Assembly: GCF_021531375.1 (NCBI RefSeq)
Contig: NZ_JADYTU010000006.1
Location: forward strand, 1 to 64,000
DNA length: 64,000 nucleotides
DNA from: Pseudoflavonifractor phocaeensis
GTDB taxonomy: Bacteria; Bacillota; Clostridia; Oscillospirales; Oscillospiraceae
Direction: 5' to 3'
Each line of letters starts with the position of its first letter. Position 1 is the first letter of the stretch. Below are positions 1 through 8,686 of this stretch, one piece after another. The notes under the pieces are model-generated. The model had not been told where the DNA came from and searched no databases. It worked only from the letters and a program-made list of their open reading frames with translations. A program made the position numbers and the translations under genes.

Positions 1-216
1 GCACAGCCCGGAGCCGGCCGCCCCCACCAGCGCCACCCCAAAGGGCGCGCAGTCCTCCAGCAGCACCACCCCGGACAGCACGGCCGCCAGCAGGAAATGG
101 ATGGCCGTTTCCGCCCCAAGAGTCACCGCCGCGGCGGACAGGCGGATCTGTCCCGTCCGGCTGGATTGCTGCCGCAGCTGGAGCAGCTTGCGCTTGAGTT
201 GTTCTCTGGCTGTCAT
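1..216 (-). CDS. spoIIE: Stage II sporulation protein E, N-terminal fragment (runs off window)
   Basis: The first 72 codons lie in the window. A basic amphipathic start (MTAREQLKRKLLQLRQ) leads into a hydrophobic segment carrying APFGVALVGAAGSG, which resembles the first membrane helices of clostridial SpoIIE. SpoIIE is the membrane phosphatase that dephosphorylates SpoIIAA to activate sigma-F and takes part in asymmetric septation; its catalytic PP2C domain would lie outside the window. The ATG is preceded by AGGAGGAG at good spacing. It is divergent from the Asp23/FakA genes. The identification rests on a short stretch, so another polytopic protein cannot be excluded. Confidence 0.7.
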   Translation of the reverse strand, partial: MTAREQLKRKLLQLRQQSSRTGQIRLSAAAVTLGAETAIHFLLAAVLSGVVLLEDCAPFGVALVGAAGSGLC

Positions 217-274
217 CGCCCGTCTCCTCCTGTGTGTCCGGCCCCTGAGTGCCTGTCCTGTTTGCGTCTCTGCC

Positions 275-308
275 ATTATATTCCAGTTTTTGGAAAAGGT
301 CCGTCGAA
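275..308 (-). promoter_or_regulatory. Probable spoIIE promoter with candidate Spo0A box
   Basis: Reading the minus strand, a perfect TATAAT (275-280) lies about 60 bases upstream of the spoIIE start. There is no good -35, but GTCGAA on the plus strand (303-308) matches six of seven bases of the Spo0A box TGTCGAA. In Bacillus spoIIE the -35 is likewise replaced by 0A boxes, so Spo0A~P activation is plausible. Inference from motif position only. Confidence 0.4.
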
Positions 309-363
309 ACAGGGCAGGCGAAGGAGCGCGGCTTTGGTCGGAGGGAGGCGCGGCAATTGGGTC

Positions 364-392
364 TTGTAATTTGGGGCAAAATCGAATACAAT
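364..392 (+). promoter_or_regulatory. Sigma-A promoter for the Asp23/FakA operon
   Basis: TTGTAA (364-369), 17-base spacer, TACAAT (387-392), about 55 bases upstream of the Asp23-family start. Confidence 0.6.
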
Positions 393-447
393 ATAGCATG
401 TATTGATATATTGTTCCCCATCCTCAGCGAAAGGAAGGTACAGACCC

Positions 448-795
448 ATGAAACTGCAAAACGATCTGGGTGAGATCTGCATCAGCAGCGAGGTGTTTAC
501 CGCCGTCACCGGCAGCGCGGCCACCAACTGCTACGGCGTCAAGGGCATGGCGGTCCGCTCCAAGACCGACGGACTGGTCCATCTCCTGAAGCGGGAGTCC
601 ATGGCCAAGGGCGTCAAGGTATATTACAATGAGGACGGCACCGTCTCCATTGAACTGCACATCATCGTGGAGAACGGGGTCAACCTCATGGCCGTTTGCC
701 GGTCCATCATGAGCGAGGTCCGCTATGTGGTCAGCAAGACCACCGGGGTCGAGGTGGCCTCTGTGGATGTGTGCGTGGATTCCATGCGGTTTTAA
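448..795 (+). CDS. Asp23/Gls24 family protein (YloU-like)
   Basis: 115-residue protein of the Asp23/Gls24 envelope-stress family, whose members are small cytosolic or membrane-associated proteins. The family core is recognisable from the alternating beta pattern and the segment VKVYYNEDGTVSIELHIIVE followed by a helical tail ending VASVDVCVDSMRF. The ATG at 448 is preferred over an upstream start at 403 because AAAGGAAGG lies just before it and the upstream residues do not fit the family. It sits 27 bases before a FakA-like kinase gene, the same order as yloU-yloV in Firmicutes, so the two are probably co-transcribed. The biochemical role of the family is not settled. Confidence 0.85.
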   Translation: MKLQNDLGEICISSEVFTAVTGSAATNCYGVKGMAVRSKTDGLVHLLKRESMAKGVKVYYNEDGTVSIELHIIVENGVNLMAVCRSIMSEVRYVVSKTTGVEVASVDVCVDSMRF

Positions 796-822
796 CCACT
801 CGTAGAAAGGAATTTGCCGATT

Positions 823-2511
823 ATGGTACGAAACATCGACGCGGCGGCTTTTCAGCGAATGGTCATTCACGGCGCCGCCTCCATCAACGCGCAGAAACAG
901 CCCATCAACGATCTGAACGTATTCCCCGTTCCCGACGGCGACACCGGCACCAACATGTCCCTGACCATTGGGGCTGCCGCCGCCGAAATGAAAAAGAAGC
1001 GCTACGACACCGTGGGACAGGCCGCCCAGGGCACCGCCTCCGCTCTGCTGCGGGGGGCCCGTGGCAACTCCGGCGTCATTCTCTCCCTGCTGTTCCGGGG
1101 CTTTGCCAAGGCCATCAAGGAGAAGGAGAGCATGGACGGCCGGGATCTGGCCATCGCTCTGGACTTCGGCGTGGCCGCCGCCTATAAGGCGGTCATGAAG
1201 CCCGCCGAGGGCACCATCCTCACCGTCTCCCGTCTGGCCGCCGCCCGGGCCGCCGGAGCCGCCCGCGAGGACGACAATCTGGAGGCCGTACTGGAGGCCG
1301 CCATTCAGGAGGGTCAGACTGCCCTGGCCAACACCATCAACCAGAACCCGGTGCTGAAAAAGGCTGGCGTGGTGGACGCCGGCGGCAAGGGCTTTCTAGT
1401 CATCCTCCAGGGCATGCTGGACGAGCTGCGGGGAGAACCCATGCCCGAGAGCGGCGAGGAGACCGAGCAGGCCAAGGAAAAAGCCGAGTTCAGCGAAATG
1501 GCGGACGAGGAGATCACCTTTGCCTTTGACACGGTGTTCATCGTGCGGAAAAACGCCCCCGAGGTGAATCTGGACCCCTTCCGCGCCTATCTGAACAGCA
1601 TCGGCGACAGTCTGGTCATCGGCGAGGACGACGAGGCCTTCAAAGTCCATGTCCATACCAACACCCCCGGCGACGCCCTCAACGAGTCCCAGAAGTACGG
1701 CACTCTGGAGCTGGCCAAGATCGAGAACATGCGTACCCAGCGGGACGATCTGGCCGCCGGCCGCAAGGCCCAGAGCACCGACGATCTGGAGGCGGTGGAG
1801 GCCGAGTTGGAAGCCGGGACCCCCTCCGCTCCGGTGAAGGCCGCTCCCGAGAAGAAATTCGGCTATGTGGCCGTCTGCGCCGGCGAAGGACTGGAGGCCG
1901 TGTTCCGCGACCTGGGCGTGGACGGGCTGGTGGGCGGCGGTCAGACCATGAACCCCTCCACCGAGGACATTTTAAAGGAGATCGACGCCACCCCGGCGGA
2001 GATCGTCTATGTCCTGCCCAACAATAAGAACATCATCATGGCCGCCCAGCAGTGTGTCCCCCTGTGCGAGGACAAGAAGGTGGTGGTCCTCCAGACCAAG
2101 ACGGTGCCCCAGGGCATCTCCGCCATGCTGGCCGCCGACCCCGACGCCAGTGAGGAGGACAACACCTCCGCCATGACCGAGGCCTTCAGCCGGGTCCGCA
2201 CCAGCGAGATCACCTATGCCGCCCGGGACTCCGACTTCGGCGGCTTCGCCATCAAGCAGGGCGACTATCTGGCTTTGGAGGAGCACCAGCTCTTCGGCAC
2301 CGACCAGGATCTGGAGGCTCTGCTGGACCGTCTGGCCCACGCCCAGAGCCACCAGGACGCGGAGTTCATCTCCCTGTTCTACGGCGAGGACGTCACCGAA
2401 GAGCAGGCCCAGAAGGCAGAGGCCATCTTCGCCGCCGCCTGCCCCAACGCCGAGGTCAGCCTGCTGCCCGGCGGACAGCCTGTCTACTACTATATGATCT
2501 CCGCCGAGTAA
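823..2511 (+). CDS. fakA: DhaL-domain fatty acid kinase subunit FakA-like (YloV)
   Basis: 562 residues with the FakA/YloV architecture. The N-terminal DhaL-type kinase domain carries FPVPDGDTGTNM, whose aspartates hold the Mg-ATP, and RGARGNSGVILS. A middle domain and a C-terminal DegV-like region follow, joined by an acidic linker near residues 310-345. FakA phosphorylates fatty acids presented by a FakB carrier, feeding exogenous fatty acids into phospholipid synthesis. An in-frame TTG at 814 is only two bases from the AAAGGA ribosome site, so the ATG at 823 is preferred. It is co-directional with the Asp23 gene and ends at a strong terminator. No fakB is visible in the window. Confidence 0.88.
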   Translation: MVRNIDAAAFQRMVIHGAASINAQKQPINDLNVFPVPDGDTGTNMSLTIGAAAAEMKKKRYDTVGQAAQGTASALLRGARGNSGVILSLLFRGFAKAIKEKESMDGRDLAIALDFGVAAAYKAVMKPAEGTILTVSRLAAARAAGAAREDDNLEAVLEAAIQEGQTALANTINQNPVLKKAGVVDAGGKGFLVILQGMLDELRGEPMPESGEETEQAKEKAEFSEMADEEITFAFDTVFIVRKNAPEVNLDPFRAYLNSIGDSLVIGEDDEAFKVHVHTNTPGDALNESQKYGTLELAKIENMRTQRDDLAAGRKAQSTDDLEAVEAELEAGTPSAPVKAAPEKKFGYVAVCAGEGLEAVFRDLGVDGLVGGGQTMNPSTEDILKEIDATPAEIVYVLPNNKNIIMAAQQCVPLCEDKKVVVLQTKTVPQGISAMLAADPDASEEDNTSAMTEAFSRVRTSEITYAARDSDFGGFAIKQGDYLALEEHQLFGTDQDLEALLDRLAHAQSHQDAEFISLFYGEDVTEEQAQKAEAIFAAACPNAEVSLLPGGQPVYYYMISAE

Positions 2512-2523
2512 CAAAATCACCAT

Positions 2524-2563
2524 AAAAAACCTCCGCGGTCCCACAGGACCGCGGAGGTTTTTT
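2524..2563. terminator. Bidirectional intrinsic terminator between fakA and the hydrogenase operon
   Basis: A-run, 12-bp GC-rich stem (CCTCCGCGGTCC with its complement) and T-run, symmetric on both strands. It serves both convergent genes. Confidence 0.9.
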
Positions 2564-2586
2564 CATAATATACAGAACGCGGAAAT

Positions 2587-4329
2587 TTACTCCTGGTTGG
2601 GCATGTTCCAGCCCTTGTGATTGGTGTGGAGCAGCTCCTCCGCCTTCTCGCTGAGGGGCGCGCCCAGGAACTCCTTGTACAGGGCCTGGACCTGGGGATT
2701 CTCATGGGAGAAGCGCATGGTATTGGCCTTATCCAGATCATACAGCCGTCCGCCGCGAACGCCATACAGCTCCCGGTCCTCAATGTCGATGGGCTGGCCG
2801 CCGCCGCCCACGCAGCCGCCGGGGCAGGCCATGACCTCCACGAAGTCATAGTGGACCTTCCCCGCCTTCAGCTGCTCCACCAGCTTCCGGGCGTTACCCA
2901 GACCGCTGACCACGGCGCAGCGCACGGGGATGCCGGCCACCTCATAGGTGGCTTCCCGCAGGCCGGGCCCGGTACGGACCTCGGCAAAGGCCTCGGGATC
3001 GGGGTTCTCGCCGGTGAGGACATAGGCGGCGGTGCGCAGGGCCGCCTCCATGACGCCGCCGGTGGCGCCGAAGATGACGCCGGCGCCGGTGTGGGTCCCC
3101 ATGGGATCATCCAGGGGCTCCTCAGGGATGCAGGCGGGGTCCAGCTTGTCGGCCCGGATCATCCGTACGAACTCACGGGTGGTAAGGACCATGTCCACAT
3201 CGGGTCCGTGCTCGGTACGCATGGTGGGCAGGTCGCACTCCGCCTTCTTGGCTACGCAGGGCATGATGGACACGCAGAAGATCTTCTCCGGCTCCACGCC
3301 CAGCTTCTTGGCCAGCCAGCTCTTGGCCACGCTGCCGAACATCTGCTGGGGGGACTTGGCGGTGGACAGCTGGTTGGTCAGCTCGGGGTACTGGCCCTTC
3401 AGGAAGCGCACCCAGCTGGGACAGCAGCTGGTGAACATGGGCCAGCGGGTCAGGCCGCCGGACTTCAGGCGGTGGATGAACTCGTTGCCCTCCTCCATAA
3501 TGGTCAGGTCGGCGCTGAAATTGGTGTCAAAGATGTAGTCAAAGCCCAGCCGTCGCAGGGTTCCGGCCATCCGCTCCATGGTGGCCTCCTCCCGCTTCAG
3601 ACCGAATGCCTCGCCCCATGCGGTACGGACGGCGGGGGCCACCTGGACCACGGTGATCTTGTCCGGGTCCGCCAGCGCGGCGAAGGCCCGGCCGGTGTCG
3701 TCCCGCTCCCGCAGGCCGCCCACGGGGCAGTGGGTAATGCACTGGCCGCACAGGGCGCAGTCGGAGTCCTTGATGACCCGGTTGTTGGACACGTCGATGG
3801 TGGTCCGGCTGCCGGTTCCGGCCAGGTCCCAGATGCTCAGGGACTGGATCTTGTCGCAGACCTGGACGCAGCGCATACACTTGATGCACTTGTTATAGTC
3901 GTGGTACAGGGGGAAGGTGGTGGTCCAGGCTCCCCGCAGCCCCCGGGGCAGCTGGGTCTCGTAGGGCAGTTCCAGGATACCCAGGTCGTTGGCAATGGTC
4001 TGGAGCTGGCAGTTCCCGCTACGCACACAGGTGGCGCACTTGCAGTCGTGCTGGGACAGGATCAGCTCTACGTTGGTCCGGCGGGTGGTCCGGGCACGGG
4101 GAGAATTGGTGTGGACCACCATGCCCTCCATCACCGGGCTGTTGCAGGCGGTGACCATGGCCCGCTCACCCTCCACCTCCACGCAGCACACGCGGCAGGC
4201 GGCGATCTCGTTGATTCCCTTCAAATAGCACAGGTGGGGGATCCGAATGTTGACGGCCTTGGCCGCCTCCAGGATGGTAGTCCCCTCGGGCACCTGGATC
4301 TTCTGGCCGTCGATGGTCAAGGTTACCAT
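2587..4329 (-). CDS. hndD: [FeFe] hydrogenase catalytic subunit, HndD type
   Basis: 580 residues, the usual size of HndD-type hydrogenases. Visible in order: a [2Fe-2S] ferredoxin domain (Cys34, 45, 48, 62); the His-ligated cluster motif (His94, Cys98, 101, 107); two [4Fe-4S] motifs (CIKCMRCVQVC near 148-158, CALCGQC near 191-197); and all three H-cluster signatures, TSCCPSW (300), MPCVAKK (356) and EVMACPGGCVGGGGQP (498). It should interconvert H2 and protons. The upstream gene overlaps it by 7 bases (ATGGTAA), so the two are translationally coupled. Its partner is a NuoF-tail/GltD fusion rather than separate HndA/B/C subunits, implying an NAD(P)H-linked or bifurcating complex, an inference. 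Confidence 0.93.
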   Translation of the reverse strand: MVTLTIDGQKIQVPEGTTILEAAKAVNIRIPHLCYLKGINEIAACRVCCVEVEGERAMVTACNSPVMEGMVVHTNSPRARTTRRTNVELILSQHDCKCATCVRSGNCQLQTIANDLGILELPYETQLPRGLRGAWTTTFPLYHDYNKCIKCMRCVQVCDKIQSLSIWDLAGTGSRTTIDVSNNRVIKDSDCALCGQCITHCPVGGLRERDDTGRAFAALADPDKITVVQVAPAVRTAWGEAFGLKREEATMERMAGTLRRLGFDYIFDTNFSADLTIMEEGNEFIHRLKSGGLTRWPMFTSCCPSWVRFLKGQYPELTNQLSTAKSPQQMFGSVAKSWLAKKLGVEPEKIFCVSIMPCVAKKAECDLPTMRTEHGPDVDMVLTTREFVRMIRADKLDPACIPEEPLDDPMGTHTGAGVIFGATGGVMEAALRTAAYVLTGENPDPEAFAEVRTGPGLREATYEVAGIPVRCAVVSGLGNARKLVEQLKAGKVHYDFVEVMACPGGCVGGGGQPIDIEDRELYGVRGGRLYDLDKANTMRFSHENPQVQALYKEFLGAPLSEKAEELLHTNHKGWNMPNQE

Positions 4330-6158
4330 TCCGTGTTCCTCCCTCCCTTAAAGCTTCCATAGCCGAAGTGGTCGCACCGCAGGCAGCGGCTGGACTCCTG
4401 CTGGGCCTCCTCCAGGCTCATGCCGTCCACGACCAGTGAGAAATTGCCCTTGCAATCGGGGGTGCAGTTGCTCTTCAGATTCACGCGGCCGCAGGGAGGC
4501 GTGTTGGTGAAGTGGGCGGGCGGGACCTCCACGTCGCAGCTGATCTTATGGTCGAAGCCCAGATAGGCGTCGATATTGGCGGCGGCCACCTTGCCGCCGG
4601 CTACCGCGCGGATCACCGTGGCCGGGCCGGACACCGCGTCGCCGCCGGCAAAGACGTTGCCCACGCCGGGGACGGAGCTGGTCAGGTCCGCCTGGATAGC
4701 GCCCCGGTTGGTAGTCACACCGATGGCCTCAAAGGGCTGGGCCACGATGGCCTGGCCGATGGCCACGATCACATAGTCACAGGGGATGCGGAACTCCCTG
4801 GCGTCGGCATTATTGGGCTTAGGCCGGCCGTCCTTTCCGTAGGGACCGATGACCTGGGGCCGGGTCCACAGGGCGGCTACCTTGCCCTCCTCGTCCGCCT
4901 CGATGCGGGCGGGAGCCTGAAGGGGCAGGATCTGGCAGCCCTCGGCCATGGCTTCCTCGATCTCTTCGGGCAGGGCGGTCATATCCTCCACCCGTCGGCG
5001 GTAGACACAGGTGACGCTCTCGGCGCCCAGACGCTTGGCCGTGCGGGTGGCGTCCATGGACACGTTGCCGCCGCCCACCACGCAGACCTTTTTGCCGGTG
5101 AAGTCGGGGACGTTCCCCTCGCCGATGCCCCGGAGCAGGGCCACGGCGCTGATGACATTGGCGGAGTCCTCGCCCTCCAGGCCCAGCTTCTTGTCGTTGT
5201 GGGCGCCGATGGCGATATACACCGCGTCATAGCTCTTCTGGATGTCCTCCATTGCCAAGTCCTTTCCGATGGACACCCCGGTGTGGACCTTGATGCCGAC
5301 GGACAGGATGTACTCGATGTCCCGGTCCAGGATGTCCTGGGGCAGCCGGTAGTCGGGGATGCCGTACCGCAGCATGCCGCCCAGCTTGGGCCGCTGCTCG
5401 TACACCGTCACCTCATGTCCCATGAGGGACAGGTAATAGGCCGCCGTCAGACCGCCGGGGCCGCCACCGATGACGGCCACCGTCTTCCCGGTGGACTCGG
5501 CGCAGGGGGGCGCCTTCACCGTCTGAGCGTGGTCCACGGCGAACCGCTTCAGGCCGCAGATATTGACGGCGTCGTCCACCATCCGGCGGCGGCAATGGGC
5601 CTCGCAGGGGTGCTCGCACACATAGGCGCAGGCGGAGGGGAAGGGGTTGTCTTTCCGGATCAGCTTCACCGCGTCATCGTACCGGCCCTCCCGCACCAGA
5701 GCCACATAGCCGGGCACGTCCACATGGGCGGGGCAGACAGAGACGCAGGGCACCGGGTGGCTCAGGCCGCAGATACAGCGGCCGTGGAGAACATGCTCCT
5801 CATAGTCCTCCCGGAAGCCGCGGACGCCCTTGAGCACCATATGGGCCGCCTCATAGCCGATGGCGCAGTCCGCCGAATCGGCGATGACCTGGGCGGTGCT
5901 CTCGATCAGGTCAATGGTCTCCAAGGTGGCGGTGCGGTCCAGCACCCGCTCGATCAGGACCTCCAGCTGGCTCAGTCCCACCCGGCAGGGCACGCATTTG
6001 CCGCAGGTCTGGGCGTGGCACAGCCGCAGATAGTTCAGAGACATGTCCACCGGGCACAGACCGGGGGAGCTGGCGCTGATCCGCCGCTCCATATCCCGAT
6101 GGAGTCCTCCCAGGACGGTTTGTGCCCGCCCCGGTGTCTCAATGGATAATCGGCTCAT
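4323..6158 (-). CDS. NuoF C-terminal iron-sulfur domain fused to GltD-like NAD(P)H oxidoreductase
   Basis: 611 residues. Residues 1 to about 130 match only the C-terminal [4Fe-4S] part of NuoF/HydB (CGKCVPCRVG and a later Cys), without the FMN/NADH Rossmann portion. Residues about 130-611 are a glutamate-synthase small-subunit (GltD) homologue: a Cys-rich N-terminal iron-sulfur domain, an FAD motif (VIGGGPGGLTAAYY), an NAD(P)H motif (VVGGGNVSMDA) and a C-terminal GGDA flavin motif. A further Cys cluster lies near the C-terminus (CTPDCKG, CLRCDHFG). No GltB partner is present; the coupled gene is an [FeFe] hydrogenase. The likely role is to carry electrons between NAD(P)H (and perhaps ferredoxin) and the hydrogenase. 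The ATG is preceded by GAGGAGGAA. Confidence 0.85.
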   Translation of the reverse strand: MSRLSIETPGRAQTVLGGLHRDMERRISASSPGLCPVDMSLNYLRLCHAQTCGKCVPCRVGLSQLEVLIERVLDRTATLETIDLIESTAQVIADSADCAIGYEAAHMVLKGVRGFREDYEEHVLHGRCICGLSHPVPCVSVCPAHVDVPGYVALVREGRYDDAVKLIRKDNPFPSACAYVCEHPCEAHCRRRMVDDAVNICGLKRFAVDHAQTVKAPPCAESTGKTVAVIGGGPGGLTAAYYLSLMGHEVTVYEQRPKLGGMLRYGIPDYRLPQDILDRDIEYILSVGIKVHTGVSIGKDLAMEDIQKSYDAVYIAIGAHNDKKLGLEGEDSANVISAVALLRGIGEGNVPDFTGKKVCVVGGGNVSMDATRTAKRLGAESVTCVYRRRVEDMTALPEEIEEAMAEGCQILPLQAPARIEADEEGKVAALWTRPQVIGPYGKDGRPKPNNADAREFRIPCDYVIVAIGQAIVAQPFEAIGVTTNRGAIQADLTSSVPGVGNVFAGGDAVSGPATVIRAVAGGKVAAANIDAYLGFDHKISCDVEVPPAHFTNTPPCGRVNLKSNCTPDCKGNFSLVVDGMSLEEAQQESSRCLRCDHFGYGSFKGGRNTEW

Positions 6159-6542
6159 TTATGTTCCTCCTCATCCAAAATCCCGGTCCGGCGTCCCGCC
6201 GCCGCTCCGCCCATAGCCGCGGGCCCCGGCAGCGCCGTTCCGAACCGGAACTCTTCCAAAATCACAGCCCTTTTGGCTGTCTCAGTTTGAGTCTCGCTGG
6301 TTATGTTCCACCCGGGCTCCGGTTTTGGACCGGTCCGGGCTTATCCCCACGGCCTCTCTTTCTTCCCATCCGGGGCCGCGGTTTATGTGTCTGCTCTGTC
6401 CGCGCTGGGAAAACAAGCTGCTCCACCGTCTCCGTCAGGCAGGCCTGCATGTTCTGTTTTTGGGCTGTATGGACAAGACCCCTTTCACGGTCTTTGGAGA
6501 CCTGATGAATTTTATTTACCCGTTTTATTTCACATATGTATG
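6159..6542 (-). promoter_or_regulatory. Long untranslated leader of the hydrogenase operon
   Basis: About 380 bases separate the predicted promoter from the first gene. No convincing gene is seen. Short palindromes (for example around 6330-6345 and 6440-6450) and a small hairpin (6270-6286) suggest some structure, but I cannot assign a known riboswitch. Confidence 0.3.
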
Positions 6543-6571
6543 AACCTACCATATTCCCGCATCTTTGTCAA
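6543..6571 (-). promoter_or_regulatory. Candidate promoter of the hydrogenase operon
   Basis: Minus strand TTGACA (6566-6571), 17-base spacer, TAGGTT (6543-6548). An imperfect palindrome with TTCA/TGAA ends around CATATG (6529-6544) overlaps the expected start site and could be an operator. Confidence 0.4.
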
Positions 6572-6612
6572 CACCGTTTGCAATGTCAGTCATCGTTTTC
6601 CTTCATTTTTAC

Positions 6613-6650
6613 AAAAAAGAACCCGGCGCCGCAGACCTGCGGCGCCGGGT
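6613..6650 (-). terminator. Intrinsic terminator of the SDR gene
   Basis: Perfect 13-bp stem (6621-6633 with 6638-6650), four-base loop, followed on the minus strand by a T-run (complement of 6613-6618). Confidence 0.9.
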
Positions 6651-6712
6651 CTTGATAGGTTGAATTCAGTTCCCCGATCCGGGGTCTCTGGGATCTCTCC
6701 GGCCCACGGATA

Positions 6713-7516
6713 TCACCATGTGCGACCGGCCATGGTGCGGAACTGGGCAACGGTGGGCGTGTGGGAATTCAGGCCGCCGTCACAGGTGAGCACCTGTCCG
6801 TTCATATAGTCAGACTCATCGCTGACCAAGTAGACGCAGAGATGACCGATATCCTCAGGAGCGCCGTAGCGGGTGCCCAGGATATTGGATAGGAAGATGG
6901 TCTTGAGGGCGTCGGGGATGCGGCCCTCATTCTGCGGCGTCACGATCAGGCCGGGACGGACACAGTTGCAGCGAATGTTCTTCGGGCCGTACATGCAGGC
7001 CACATACTCCGTCAGCTTATCCACGCCGGACTTGGCGCAGGCGTAGGCGATAGTCCCCAGGTCGCCGCCAGCGCTGGCCATGGAGCCGATATTCACGATG
7101 CTGCCGCCCTTCTCATTTTTGAGCAGGTAAGGGAGCACTTCCTTGATCATGTTGAAGGTACCGCCCAGATCGGTGGTGACCACGGCGTTGAACTCCTCCA
7201 GGGTCAGTTCGTCCACCCGGCCGTCCTTCAGGCCCATGCCCGCGGCGTTGTTGACCAGGGCGTCGATGTGGCCGAATTTCTCGGCGGTGTCGGCGATCAG
7301 CGCGTGCATGGATTCGGTGCTGGTCAGGTCAAAAGCGTGGAACCACGCCTTGCCGCCGGCGGCCTCGATCTCATTGACTACCTTCTGTCCTCTCTCCACG
7401 TTGCGGCCGGTAATGACCACCTGGGCAGCCTCCGCGGCGCAGAGCTTCGCGATCCCGATACCGATGCCGCTGGTGGACCCGGTGACGATCACGACTTTGT
7501 CCTTCAATCTGTCCAT
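6713..7516 (-). CDS. Short-chain dehydrogenase/reductase
   Basis: 267-residue classical SDR. The cofactor motif TGSTSGIG is near residue 12, NNAAG near 89, and the catalytic Ser (NIGSMAS) with Tyr/Lys in YACAK are all present; a C-terminal GGLN segment follows. It should be a soluble NAD(P)-dependent oxidoreductase of the 3-oxoacyl-ACP-reductase or sugar-alcohol-dehydrogenase type; the substrate cannot be read from sequence. AGGAAGG precedes the ATG. It has its own promoter and terminator, so it is monocistronic. Confidence 0.85.
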   Translation of the reverse strand: MDRLKDKVVIVTGSTSGIGIGIAKLCAAEAAQVVITGRNVERGQKVVNEIEAAGGKAWFHAFDLTSTESMHALIADTAEKFGHIDALVNNAAGMGLKDGRVDELTLEEFNAVVTTDLGGTFNMIKEVLPYLLKNEKGGSIVNIGSMASAGGDLGTIAYACAKSGVDKLTEYVACMYGPKNIRCNCVRPGLIVTPQNEGRIPDALKTIFLSNILGTRYGAPEDIGHLCVYLVSDESDYMNGQVLTCDGGLNSHTPTVAQFRTMAGRTW

Positions 7517-7634
7517 AGCTGTACCTTCCTGTTTCTGTCATGTAGATTTTTGAGAGATATCAAAACATCCGAAATTACAACTTCCGAAGTCCTTTCCTGC
7601 ATGTATTTTTCGGGTGTAATTCTCTCTTGGTTAT

Positions 7635-7663
7635 TTTATACACCAAGGTCTCAAAATTTGCAA
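7635..7663 (-). promoter_or_regulatory. Promoter of the SDR gene
   Basis: Minus strand TTGCAA (7658-7663), 17-base spacer, TATAAA (7635-7640), in an AT-rich stretch about 120 bases upstream of the start codon. Confidence 0.55.
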
Positions 7664-7723
7664 ATGTTTTTTGACGCGTTTTACATCTTTTTTTGCGTTC
7701 TCTTTCATTTCGGGATAAAATAT

Positions 7724-7752
7724 ACCCGGCGCCTGAAAGTCAGGCGCCGGGT
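7724..7752 (-). terminator. Intrinsic terminator of the phosphate acyltransferase gene
   Basis: Perfect 13-bp GC-rich stem (7724-7736 with 7740-7752), three-base loop, followed on the minus strand by a T-rich tract. Confidence 0.85.
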
Positions 7753-7768
7753 TTGGTCAAATTTTGAT

Positions 7769-8686
7769 TCAGTCTTTCGCCGAGAGGGCCGTGCAGAAGG
7801 CCAGGGAGTGGAACGCCACTTCCTTATCGTCGCTGCGGGAGGTAAGGGCCACCGGCACCTTGGCGCCGATGACCACGCCGCAGGTCTTGGCGTGGGCGTG
7901 CATCTGCCAGCATTTGACGATCAGGTTGCCCGCCAGCAGGCTGGGGACGATAATGCCGTCAAACTCGCCGCACAGGGGGCAGTCATAGCCCTTCAGCCGG
8001 GCGGCTTCCTTGGACAGGATCAGGTCGTAAGCAATGGGACCCACCAGATTGCAGTCGGCAATGGGCCGGTGCTCGTGCTCCCGCACCAGCTCCTGGGCCT
8101 CGACGGTGTCCTTCATATGGAACGCCACCTTCTCCACCATGGACAGCAGGGCGATGTTGGGCTTTTCATACCCCACTGCCTTCAGGGTCTCCACCATGTT
8201 GCCGATGATCAACTTCTTCTGCTGGAGGTTAGGCTCGATGGTCACGGTCACGTCTCCGATGGCGATGACCTTGGGGTACTCGGGCATGCAGACCAGGTCA
8301 ATGTGGGTCAGCAGCTTGTCGGTACGCAGGCCGTTCTCCGGCACCAGCAGGGGCAGCAGAAATTCCCGGGTCTGGGTATTGCCGCGCATGAGCATGTCCC
8401 CTTCCCCCTGTTTGACCAAATCCACTGCCGTCTGGGCCACGTTCTCCCCGGGCTGGGTGGCCGCCAGGCGGTAAGGCTTGTCCTTCAGACCCAGCCGCTC
8501 CAGCATGGGGACCACCTTGCTCTCCTCCCCTACCAGAACCGGGGTGACAAAGCCCGCGTCCTGAGCCTCGAACGCGCCCAGCAGGATATTTTCCGCGTCC
8601 GCCCCGGCGATCACCACCCGTTTGGGCTTAGAAACCTGTTTGGCCCGCTCCACGATCGGTTCGAAATTTTTCAGCGCCATATCCAT
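7769..8686 (-). CDS. ptb: Phosphate butyryltransferase / phosphate acetyltransferase family enzyme
   Basis: 305 residues, the usual size of phosphate butyryltransferases. The PTA/PTB fold is seen in the N-terminal VVIAGADAENIL segment and the central MLMRGNTQTREFL motif, with a family-typical GPIAYDLILS and FDGIIVPSLLAGN in the C-terminal half. It converts acyl-CoA and phosphate to acyl phosphate and CoA, usually paired with a butyrate or acetate kinase for ATP generation. No kinase gene is adjacent, so chain length is uncertain. AAGGAGA precedes the ATG at 8686; an ATG two codons on is also possible. Confidence 0.85.
   Translation of the reverse strand: MDMALKNFEPIVERAKQVSKPKRVVIAGADAENILLGAFEAQDAGFVTPVLVGEESKVVPMLERLGLKDKPYRLAATQPGENVAQTAVDLVKQGEGDMLMRGNTQTREFLLPLLVPENGLRTDKLLTHIDLVCMPEYPKVIAIGDVTVTIEPNLQQKKLIIGNMVETLKAVGYEKPNIALLSMVEKVAFHMKDTVEAQELVREHEHRPIADCNLVGPIAYDLILSKEAARLKGYDCPLCGEFDGIIVPSLLAGNLIVKCWQMHAHAKTCGVVIGAKVPVALTSRSDDKEVAFHSLAFCTALSAKD

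Noticed and set aside
6305-6313. GGGTGGAAC on the minus strand, resembling the T-box sequence, in the hydrogenase leader
   Set aside because: It is not followed by the usual CCGCG, no specifier stem or AGTA-type loop is apparent upstream, no convincing terminator follows, and a hydrogenase operon is not a T-box target. Treated as chance in GC-rich DNA.
6301-6552. 83-codon open frame in the hydrogenase leader (minus strand)
   Set aside because: No ribosome site, composition unlike the neighbouring proteins, overlaps the probable promoter; considered non-coding.
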